From JAICTV01 sp035634055 (lineage in GTDB: Bacteria; Planctomycetota; Phycisphaerae; Tepidisphaerales; Tepidisphaeraceae), in contig DASQDR010000048.1 of NCBI GenBank assembly GCA_035634055.1, forward strand, positions 49,682-113,681: 64,000 nucleotides of DNA. Direction: 5' to 3'. Numbering within the stretch: position 1 is the stretch's first letter; each line of letters begins with the position of its first letter. This document shows positions 33,370-41,400 of this stretch, piece by piece. The notes under the pieces were generated by a model, which was not told the DNA's origin, searched no databases, and saw only the letters and a program-made list of their open reading frames with translations. The position numbers and the translations under genes are program-made.

Positions 33370-33930
33370 ATGGAGATCCGCGCTGCAACGCAATCCGACC
33401 TTGACGGCCTGCGCGAGATCGACGGGACGGTCGAATCCGCGCAGTACCTCCACCTCGAGCGCACCGGTGAGGGGTTCGCGAGCGGGTGGCAGCTCGAGCA
33501 GCGGCCGGCACGGCAGAAGACGATCGAGCCGAACCGGCTCGACGACGACGCGTGGTTCACCCTCAAGCAGGTCGCCGGCGGCATCGAGGAGGGGATGGCG
33601 CTGATGATCGAGCACGACGATCAGCCGGTCGCGATGCTGCTGGCCCGCCCGGACCCGGCGGCGGGGACGCTGCGCATCGTCGACCTTCGCGTCGACTACG
33701 ACTACCGCCGGCAGGGCATGGGAACCGCGCTGGTCTTCCACCTGATCCAGATGGCGCGCGACGGGGCGTTCCGCGCGATCGGCGCCGAGGCGCTGACGAA
33801 CAACCTGCCCGCCAACGCGCTGCTGGCCAGGTGCGGGTTCGAGCTGAGCGGCGTCGACACGCGCCGCCGGACGAACCACGACCTGGTGAAGGAAGCGGTC
33901 ACGCTTTTCTGGTACGTTCCGCTGGACTAA
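33370..33930 (+). CDS. GNAT family N-acetyltransferase
   Basis: The product has 186 residues. The acetyl-CoA site is RVDYDYRRQGMGTALVFHL (R/Q-x-x-G-x-A/G). A beta strand before it reads TLRIVDL. The C-terminal strand-helix region is TNNLPANALLARCGF, the classical N-acetyltransferase ending. The acceptor is unknown. ATG 33370 is the first start past the upstream repeat; it gives the family N-terminus MEIRAATQSDLDGL. mgtE follows after 51 bases. Confidence 0.82.
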   Translation: MEIRAATQSDLDGLREIDGTVESAQYLHLERTGEGFASGWQLEQRPARQKTIEPNRLDDDAWFTLKQVAGGIEEGMALMIEHDDQPVAMLLARPDPAAGTLRIVDLRVDYDYRRQGMGTALVFHLIQMARDGAFRAIGAEALTNNLPANALLARCGFELSGVDTRRRTNHDLVKEAVTLFWYVPLD

Positions 33931-33981
33931 AGTCCCCCACGTCTCCGGGCCGGATTTCGCGTTCGCCGTCAGACGCCACGC

Positions 33982-35478
33982 ATGAGCGAGAGGACGCCGA
34001 CAACTTCGTCCGCGCAGCAACCCCGCACGCCCGCGGGCGGGGACGGGAATGGCGCTGCGCCGCCGTCCGGCGGTGACGCCCAGGCTGGGACGCCCGCCTC
34101 GGCGGGCGCCGCCACGGCCGGTGCGACCGCGACGGCAACCGCCCCGCCCAAGGTGTCGTCCGCCGCCCAGCCGAGCTACCTCGCCCACACCATCGAAGCC
34201 ATCCCGGCCCCCGACGGCGCGCAGCTTCTGGCCGACCTGGAGCCGGGGGCCGCGGCGCAGGTGGCGGAGTTCCTCGACCCCGAGACTGCCGGCGACGTGC
34301 TCGCCGAGATGGAGCCCGTCGCCGCCGCCACCGTCATTACCGACATGGAGCCGCCGGAGGCGGCCATGGTCCTTCAGGAGATGGACCCGGACGACCGGGT
34401 CGACATCCTCGCCCACGTCGCGCCCGAGCGGCGCGAGGCGCTGCTGGAGGAAATGGACGCGCGCGAGGCGGCGGAGGTGCGCCACCTCCGGCAGTACCCG
34501 CCTGATTCCGCCGGCGGCATCATGACCACCGAGGTCACCGCCCTGCCCGACTCGCTCACCGTGCAGCAGGCGATCGAGGAACTGCGCCGGCTGAGCGAAG
34601 AGCTCGAGCAGATGTTCTACGTCTACGTGATCGACCGCCACGGGCACCTCGTTGGCGTGCTGTCGATGCGCGACCTGATCCTCGCCAAGCCAGACCGCCG
34701 CATCCGCGACATCATGCACCGCAACGTCACGTCGGTGCAGGCGACCACCGACCAGGAGGACGTGGCGCGGCTGATGCGCAAGTACAAGTACCTGGCCGTC
34801 CCGGTTACCGACGCGCGGAACCACCTGGTCGGGCTGATCACGGTTGACGACGTGGTGGACGTGATCCAGGACGAGGCGACCGAGGACGTGCAGCGCATGG
34901 CGGGCGCGGGCGCGGAGGAGCGGCTGACCAGCCCGTGGTTCTTCAGCTTCAAGAAGCGGATCTGGTGGCTCCAGGTGAACCTGGCGACCGCCTTCGCCGC
35001 CGCCGCCGTGATCGCCATGTTCCAGGACGTGATCGAGGAGGTCGCGATCCTGGCCGCGTATCAGACGATCGTCAGCGGCATGGGCGGCAACGCCGGCGCG
35101 CAGGCGATGGCGGTCGCCATCCGCGGGATCGCGCTGGGTGAGGTCGATCGCTCGCTGCTGCGGCGGATCCTGTGGCGCGAATTCCTCGTTGGCTTGCTCA
35201 GCGGCCTCATTATCGGCGCCACCACCGGCATCATCGCCGCGGTCTTCAACTACTCGGAGCACGGCGTGCTGGTGGGCGTGGTGATCTTCCTGGCGCTGGT
35301 GATCAACCACGTCGTCGCCTGCACGTCGGGCGTGGCCATCCCGTTCGTGATGCGCTGGCTCGGGTTCGATCCCGCGCAGTCGGCGACCATCTTCGCCACC
35401 ACCGTCACCGACTGCGGCGGCTTCTTCGCCACCCTGGGGCTGGCGGCGCTGGCGCTGCGCTTCTTCCACGGTTCGTGA
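33982..35478 (+). CDS. mgtE: Magnesium transporter MgtE
   Basis: MgtE is a homodimeric Mg2+ channel gated by cytoplasmic Mg2+. The 498-residue protein has the MgtE N domain (about 75-185, with the repeated EMEP/EMDP helices), a CBS pair (about 190-310; YVIDRHGHLVGVL and VPVTDARNHLVGLITVDDVV), and five membrane helices from about 345. It contains the conserved SGMGGNAGAQ, then the Thr/Asp-rich FATTVTDCGGFF near the end. A 60-residue Thr/Ala/Pro N-terminal extension (1-60) is unusual and probably disordered. Confidence 0.92.
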   Translation: MSERTPTTSSAQQPRTPAGGDGNGAAPPSGGDAQAGTPASAGAATAGATATATAPPKVSSAAQPSYLAHTIEAIPAPDGAQLLADLEPGAAAQVAEFLDPETAGDVLAEMEPVAAATVITDMEPPEAAMVLQEMDPDDRVDILAHVAPERREALLEEMDAREAAEVRHLRQYPPDSAGGIMTTEVTALPDSLTVQQAIEELRRLSEELEQMFYVYVIDRHGHLVGVLSMRDLILAKPDRRIRDIMHRNVTSVQATTDQEDVARLMRKYKYLAVPVTDARNHLVGLITVDDVVDVIQDEATEDVQRMAGAGAEERLTSPWFFSFKKRIWWLQVNLATAFAAAAVIAMFQDVIEEVAILAAYQTIVSGMGGNAGAQAMAVAIRGIALGEVDRSLLRRILWREFLVGLLSGLIIGATTGIIAAVFNYSEHGVLVGVVIFLALVINHVVACTSGVAIPFVMRWLGFDPAQSATIFATTVTDCGGFFATLGLAALALRFFHGS

Positions 35479-35530
35479 GCGCGAACCTCGCTCGGCGCGA
35501 TCTGACACGCGGGCCCCAACGGGCCGCCCA

Positions 35531-36139
35531 TCAATCCTTCTGCTTGGTCGCCCCCAGCTCCTTGGCGATCTCGCTTTCCAGCTCGTCGAGCTTGCTCAGC
35601 TCCTGCTTCTCGCTGGCCAGCACCTCGGCCTGGATCATGCGGTCGATCTCGTCGTCGCTGACGAGCTCCTCGCGGGCGGTGGCGGCGGTGCCGGAGCGGG
35701 CGGCGTCCTCCATCGAGTCCAGGAAGATCTCCATCCGCTCCTCCATCGACCCCGCCTGCGCGACCGCCTTTTCCCACTGCGTCTGCGTCTTGGTCAGGTC
35801 CATCTCGCCGAAGATGTCGCCGATCTGCCGCGCCATGACGTTCATCGATTCGGCGAACTGCTGGCTCGCCTGCGCCTGCTGCTGGATCAGCATCGCGTTG
35901 CGGATCGCCAGCAGTTGCCGCTCGAGCATCTTCTTCACCGCGGCGGTCTTCTTCAGGGCCGATCGGATGAACAGGTACTGCCCGTTGTCGCCGATCTGCT
36001 TGGCGTGGCGGGCGTTGCGGATGAAGTCCTCGGTGAACTTCTCCTGCTGGCGGATCGAGCGCTCGATCGAGCGCATGCCGGCCTTGATCTTCATCTCGCG
36101 CTCGATGCGGCGCTCGTCCTTGCTCTTGAACAGGCCCAT
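35531..36139 (-). CDS. ESCRT-III/Snf7-like helical protein
   Basis: The 202-residue protein begins MGLFKSKDERR and has no signal or membrane segment. ATG 36139 has GAGGAA 7 bases upstream. It is almost wholly helical. The N-terminal half is basic (helices about 8-48 and 51-90, with GDNGQYLFIRSALKKTAAVK at the turn). The C-terminal half is acidic (EERMEIFLDSMEDA; SDDEIDRMIQAEV; KLDELESEIAKEL). The middle NVMARQIGDIFGEMDLTKTQ is followed by QWEKAVAQAGSMEERMEIFL. Order, charge polarity, length and the SM...M.L...........M motif resemble CHMP/Snf7 proteins, which form membrane-remodelling filaments. PspA and Vipp1 are known bacterial members of that superfamily, but this looks closer to CHMPs. 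The assignment is by eye. Two membrane-protein genes lie upstream. Confidence 0.6.
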   Translation of the reverse strand: MGLFKSKDERRIEREMKIKAGMRSIERSIRQQEKFTEDFIRNARHAKQIGDNGQYLFIRSALKKTAAVKKMLERQLLAIRNAMLIQQQAQASQQFAESMNVMARQIGDIFGEMDLTKTQTQWEKAVAQAGSMEERMEIFLDSMEDAARSGTAATAREELVSDDEIDRMIQAEVLASEKQELSKLDELESEIAKELGATKQKD

Positions 36140-36214
36140 GTGCGGTTCCTCGCTTGGACGTGTGTGTAACACGGCGCCCGCCGGGCGGGCGAGTGGAAAA
36201 GCCGGCTGTCGATT

Positions 36215-36658
36215 CTAAGGCCGCAGCGGCACGCGGAGCACCAGCCCGATGAGCAGCCCGCCGACGATCATCCAGAACGTCACCGCTTCGTCGCGCGACA
36301 GCCCCGCGCCGAAGGCGCCGAGCACGCAGGCGACGCCGATCGCGAAGATGATCTGGCTCCGCCCGCCGAGCCGGGCGACCGTGGCGGCCCCGGCAGCCCG
36401 CACGGACGCGGCGAACGGACCGGCGGCGGCGGCGAACTCGCTGGCGACGTAGCGAAGCCATGCGACGGCCTTCCAGAACGTCGGGAAGATTGGGTTCACG
36501 TCCGACTTGGCGTACTCGAGCCGAACGTGCGGGTCGCGCGGCGTGCCCGCCCTGCTCGCCGAGCCCGCCGCGCCGCCGGCGCCACCGCCCGCATCGCGAG
36601 CGGCTGGTCCCGCATCCGGTTCCCCCCGCCTCGGCGTTACCACCACGCGCTCGCCCAC
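36215..36658 (-). CDS. Membrane protein with two C-terminal helices
   Basis: The product has about 147 residues. GTG 36658 has GGAGG five bases upstream; GTG 36664 would overlap that site. An Ala/Gly/Arg-rich N-terminal half is followed by an amphipathic stretch (FPTFWKAVAWLRYVASEFAA) and two hydrophobic helices (SQIIFAIGVACVLGAFGAGL; VTFWMIVGGLLIGLVL). I do not recognise a family. Its start overlaps the stop of the 35-residue gene upstream, and the ESCRT-III-like gene begins 75 bases downstream. Confidence 0.6.
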   Translation of the reverse strand: MGERVVVTPRRGEPDAGPAARDAGGGAGGAAGSASRAGTPRDPHVRLEYAKSDVNPIFPTFWKAVAWLRYVASEFAAAAGPFAASVRAAGAATVARLGGRSQIIFAIGVACVLGAFGAGLSRDEAVTFWMIVGGLLIGLVLRVPLRP

Positions 36659-36660
36659 GC

Positions 36661-36768
36661 TCACCTCCGCCCTTTGAACTTCTCGATCGCCCAGGCGATC
36701 GGCACCAGCGGCACGAGCAGCGCCCACATGACCCACTCGGCGGCGTTCTTGCGGTGCAGGTTGCTCAT
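36661..36768 (-). CDS. 35-residue single-pass membrane protein
   Basis: The frame reads MSNLHRKNAAEWVMWALLVP and continues LVPIAWAIEKFKGRR. It has one hydrophobic helix with a basic C-terminus. The stop (36663-36661) lies between the SD and GTG of the next gene, so the two are translationally coupled. The function is unknown; being small and coupled, it may be a subunit or regulator of its neighbour. Confidence 0.5.
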   Translation of the reverse strand: MSNLHRKNAAEWVMWALLVPLVPIAWAIEKFKGRR

Positions 36769-36873
36769 CGCCGGCGTTCGCTCCGCCAGACATGCTAGCG
36801 TAAACCGCCGCGACGCGGGGAGGCCCGGCGGCCGCGTGACCCGGCAGGAGTATGCATCGCAGGGGCTCAAACG

Positions 36874-36922
36874 AAAAAGGGGCAGGAGCCGGCGCCCGTA
36901 CAGCGCGCTCGGCTCCTGCCCC
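36874..36922 (-). terminator. Rho-independent terminator of the RTX gene
   Basis: A perfect 13-bp stem (36879-36891 with 36910-36922) is followed on the minus strand by TTTTT (36878-36874). It lies 24 bases after the stop of the RTX gene at 36946. Confidence 0.85.
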
Positions 36923-36945
36923 GCAATTCTAAGTGCGGCCCGCGA

Positions 36946-38166
36946 TCAGGCGGCCTGGGGCCACTCGACCTTCGCCCACTGCGATTCGCCCGTGCCGATG
37001 CTGTAGCGGATGAGGGCGAACTTGCCCTCGTCGCCGTGGTCGGCCACCACCGCCTTCACCACCGCACCGGGGTGCTCGGACAGGAACGCCGCGACGGTGG
37101 CCGACGGCAGATTGCCCGGGGCCACCTCGTAGCTGTCGAGCTCCACGGTCTCCGATTCCTCGAACGGGTGCGAGCCGGTGAAGGTGAAGCGGGCGTGGTA
37201 GACGGCGCCGTCGCCGTTGTAGCGGTAGAGCATCGTGAAGGTGTGGTCGTCGTTGACGCGCACGCCCACCGGCTCGGAATCCGGGAACGTGTCGACGAAC
37301 GCCTGGCGGTAGGTCTCGGGGACGTAAGAGAGGTCGACGGGCACGTAGAGGCGGTCCTCGCCGGCGGTCTGGTCGGCGACGAGGTCGAGGACGGCACCGG
37401 GGGCGGTGGCATCCTCGGAGGCGAAGTCGTCCTGCCCCGCGCCGCCGGAGAGCGCATCGCTGCCGGCGCCGCCGTCAAGCTGGTCGTCGCCGCGCCCGCC
37501 GCCGAGGGCGTCGTCGCCGGCGCCGCCGACGAGATGGTCGAAGCCGCCGTTGCCGTTGAGGGCGTCGTCGCCGGCGTTTCCGTCGGCGAAGTCGTCGCCC
37601 GCGCCGCCGGTGAGGACGTCGTCGCCGTTGCCGCCGTCGAGGGCGTCGTCGCCGTTGCCGCCGACGAGGGTGTCGTTGCCGTCGCCGCCGGCGATGAGGT
37701 CGCGAGCGCTGCCGCCGACGATGCGATCGTTGCCCGCGCCGCCGTCCACGCGATCGCGCCCGCCGCCGCCGAACAGCACGTCATCGGCGCTGCCGCCGAT
37801 GATCAGGTCGTTGCCGCCGCCGCCCAGCACCGTCATCGGCACCGAGATGCCGCCGGCCGCGCCGGAGGCGACCACAACGTGATCGCGCCCGCTGCCGACG
37901 TCCACCTGGATACCGGCGACGGCCGTGCGGTCGAAGGTGCTCCAGGCGCCGTTGACGTTGACGCGGAGCACGCTGGCGTCGCTGGCGTCGCCGGCGATCA
38001 GCACGTGGTCGCCGGCATCGGTGCCGGTGACGTAAAGCTGCGTGCCCGACAGCGCCGCTGAGAAGAGCCGGCGCGCGGCGAGCGGCTCGATGCGAGCGGC
38101 CGGGGCCGGGAAGTTGGACGACTTGGGCGACTTCGACAACGACGAGGAAGGACGGCGGCGGTTCAT
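36946..38166 (-). CDS. Secreted RTX (hemolysin-type calcium-binding) protein
   Basis: The product has 406 residues. The planctomycete surface-protein motif IEPLAARRLFSAAL lies at about 27-40 in place of a normal signal peptide. A beta domain follows, then about 18 RTX nonapeptides of the GGxGxDxUx form (GGGGNDLIIGGSADDVLFGG and on) from about 115 to 260, which fold into a calcium-loaded parallel beta roll. A C-terminal 145-residue domain of unknown type ends EWPQAA. ATG 38166 is chosen because the motif usually sits near the N-terminus. The tandem repeats make the DNA locally repetitive. Confidence 0.82.
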   Translation of the reverse strand: MNRRRPSSSLSKSPKSSNFPAPAARIEPLAARRLFSAALSGTQLYVTGTDAGDHVLIAGDASDASVLRVNVNGAWSTFDRTAVAGIQVDVGSGRDHVVVASGAAGGISVPMTVLGGGGNDLIIGGSADDVLFGGGGRDRVDGGAGNDRIVGGSARDLIAGGDGNDTLVGGNGDDALDGGNGDDVLTGGAGDDFADGNAGDDALNGNGGFDHLVGGAGDDALGGGRGDDQLDGGAGSDALSGGAGQDDFASEDATAPGAVLDLVADQTAGEDRLYVPVDLSYVPETYRQAFVDTFPDSEPVGVRVNDDHTFTMLYRYNGDGAVYHARFTFTGSHPFEESETVELDSYEVAPGNLPSATVAAFLSEHPGAVVKAVVADHGDEGKFALIRYSIGTGESQWAKVEWPQAA

Positions 38167-38308
38167 TTCTCTGCTCCGTGGGTGAACATCGCGCGGGCCG
38201 CGCGAAACGAGCGGGCCCACGGTGGAGCTATCGGAACGCCGCGGGCGCGGGTTAACCGGGCGGTGCGGGATAACGCGAATAACGGGACGGGTTCGCCGGG
38301 CGCGACGC

Positions 38309-38379
38309 CGTAGCGGCGACGCTTGCGTCGTCCTTCGCCGACCCGAAATAGAAGGCGAGTCAGGCCTCGCCCCCAACGG
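38309..38379. repeat. Cluster of small palindromes upstream of the RTX gene
   Basis: The segment holds ggcgacgcttgcgtcgtc (38313-38330) and aaggcgagtcaggcctcgcc (38352-38371). Both look like degenerate dispersed palindromes; the second is akin to 18260-18279. Confidence 0.4.
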
Positions 38380-38484
38380 GTGATGATGGTCCTGGATCCG
38401 TATAACGCGTCGGCCGGGACGGCTGCGCGTGTCGCTGGGGCTGCCGCGTCATCGGGGTCGCCGGCAGGTGAAGAAAGCGGATCC

Positions 38485-41400
38485 TTATCGGGCCTGGCCT
38501 TCGGCGAACAACCTGCGGCTGGCGGCGACGTAGTCGAGCATTTGCTCCGACGACAGCGATCGCCAGCGGAGGAACTGGCGGCGAAGCTCGGTGAGGAACG
38601 GGCGGTTCATGCGGTACCACGACCCGTCGTCGCCGCTGAGCCGGCGGAGCGTCACGCGCACCTCGTAGATATCCGGGTGCTCGCCCGGGCGGATGACGAG
38701 AGTCAATTCCTGGCGGACGCCGAGGTCGAACGGCGTGAGCCACACGATGGTCCGCAGCCCGCGTCCGGCATTGCCGTTGGCGGCGGGCGCGGCGGCGCCG
38801 CCTCGGTCGCCATTGCCGCTGCTGTTCGGGCCGTGGGTCAGGCTGGCAGCGCCGGCGGGCGCGGCGCGATTGGCACCGTCGCCAACCGCGCTCATGCCCG
38901 GGCCAGGGGCCGTGTCCACCAGCACCACGTTGCCGCGGTTGGCATCGCCGTCGCCATTGCCCCGGGCATAGCCCGGCCCGGAGAAGGCTTCGATCCGGTC
39001 GGCGGAGAACTTGCCGATCGAGCCCTCGCGGTGGGCGGCGAAGAACTCGGCGAGATAGGCGATGGCCCCGTCGGCGGCGGTGCGGTTGATGGTGAACGGG
39101 AGGTCCGCCTCGATCTGCCCATCGCGCGGGCCGGGCACGCGCCAGCTCCGCTCGATGCTCGGCGCGGCGACGCGGGCAGCCATCCGCGCGGGGACGATGC
39201 TGCTGGCCAGCACGATCAGCAGGATCAGGCCCATCGTCATCATCGCGCTGGTGCCGGAGTAGTTGAGCGTGACGCCCGAGCCGAGCAGCCCGAGCTTGAG
39301 CAGCAGCGTTCCCGCCCCCTGCCCGATCACGTAGCCGAACACCACGCCGATCAGCCCGTAAACCATCGCCTCGGCCACGAAGAGCGCGCCCACGTGGAGC
39401 GGCGCGAGCCCGAGCGAGGTGTAGACGTGGATCTCGCGACGCCGCTCGGCGATCGAGCCGAGCATGGTGTTGAAGATGATCAGCCCCGCGATCGCCAGCG
39501 GGATGGCGACCTGCCCCGCGCCGCTGACCGACGACAGGTTGCCGGCCGAGACCATCCGCACGCCGTCGCTGTAGCCGGCGAAGAGTGCGACGGCGAACCG
39601 GCGGGCCAGCTCGTCGGCGAGCAGCTTCACGTCGGCATCCGCGCGCGCCCCCCCGGCGGCGCTGTCGGCGGCGCGGACGGCGACGCTGCGCAACGCCGCG
39701 TTGGGCAGCAGCCGCGACAGCGACGCCGGCACGATCGCGAAATCCTGCGCGGGCAAATACTCGTACGTCGCGCCCAGCTCGCGGCCGGCGGCGTTGGCGT
39801 TGAGGTCGAGCGACTCGGCCGACGCGTCGCTCATCTGGCGCCCGCCGGCGTCCAGCAGGTTCGCCTCGAACTTCAGCGGCGCGATTGGCTCGCCGCTGAG
39901 CGCGCGCACCTCGCGGTCGAACCGCGCGGCGTCGAACAGCCCGGCCACCTGCACGTCGATGCCACCGATGCGGACGACGTCCCCCTCCTTCAGCCCGGCG
40001 GGGGCGGCCATGGCGGTGCTGAGGTAGACGATGTCGCGCTCGCCGCGCTCCAGCCGCGCGAACTGCTGCGCCCCGAGGACCGACGCGACCGGGGAAAGCT
40101 GCGACTCCCCCGGCGACAGCCCGAGCAGCGCCGCGGCCGCGACGACCCGCGGCTTCCCCCCGCCGCCGCCCCACCAGTGGCTTGAGGTTCTGCACGATCA
40201 CCGGCGGCAGCGGGCGGTAGCCGCGCTGGCGGAGCATCACGCCGGCATAGCGGCTGGCCTCACCCGCCGGCAGGGTGATCGTGTCGAGGTAGCGCGTGGT
40301 GCTGGTGAAGCACAGGACCGCGAAGGTGATCAGCACGATGGTGGTCGACGTCAGCACCGTGCGGAACCGCCGGCGGCGCATGTTGGCGATGCCGAGCAGC
40401 ACCGCGCTGGTCAGCACGCTGGCGCGGGCGAAGCTCATCGACGTCGCCGGCGCCTCGCCGCGGCCGCCGGCGCGCAGGCGCTTCAGCTCGGCGTCGAACT
40501 TGCCGTAGATGACGTACGTGACGACCGCCGACATGAAGATGATCGCGAACGCCAACACGATGATCAGCGGCGAGGAGCTGATCCGGAACGCCGGGTGAAA
40601 CGCCCACAGCGCCGCGGTCATCAGCGCGAAGATGCCGACGGCGGCGGCGATCTGGCGGTAGATGCTGCTGGCGGCGACCAGCAGCCGCTCCATGCAGAAC
40701 GCGAAGGGCACGCAGAGCAGCAGCAGGAAGATCGCCCCGCGCACCACGTCGTTGGCCAGGTCCTGCGTCGCCGAGTAGACGCGCGCGTCGCTCGCCCAGG
40801 CACCGGTGGCGTGCCCCATGACCACCGAGGCGTCGCGCCCGGCAACGACCGCGGCTGCGGCGAGCTGCGCCTGCGACGTCGCGCTGACCTGCAACGAGTC
40901 GATCAGCGTGCTGCTCACGCCCGCCCGCCGGTAGTCCGCCTGGCGCAGCGCGTCCAGCCGGTTGAAGTCCCACGCCGTCGCCAGCGCCAGCGGGTGGAGC
41001 GCGCGAAGCTCCGCGACGGTGTAGCCCGCTCCCAGCTCCAGCGATGCCCGCCCGGCGTCGCTCGGGCGCGAGGTCGCCATGGCGCGCCCGCCGCTCATGT
41101 TGGTCAGCAGCAGGCGGTTGCCGACCCGGCCGAAGCGGAAGATCAGCGACGTGCGCGCCCCGGGCTCGACAAAGCCGGCCATCACGCGGTCGGCGACGAC
41201 GACGTTGAACCGCTGCGGCTCGGCGTTGCGCCGTGCGTCCAGCGGGACGACCTCGCCGAGGTCCTGGAGGAATCGCGGGTCGTACAGCCCGACCAGCGGG
41301 AACTCCTCGCACGTGAACACGACGCTGCGCAGCGGGGGCAGGTCCTGCTTGAGGTCCGCGTAGAGCTTGATGGCGCCGAGCTGTCGGCCGAGGTCCGTGC

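Noticed and set aside
38167..38376. N-terminal extension of the RTX protein up to 38376
   Set aside because: The extension is Arg/Pro-rich and runs through small palindromes; ATG 38166 places the planctomycete motif close to the N-terminus as usual.
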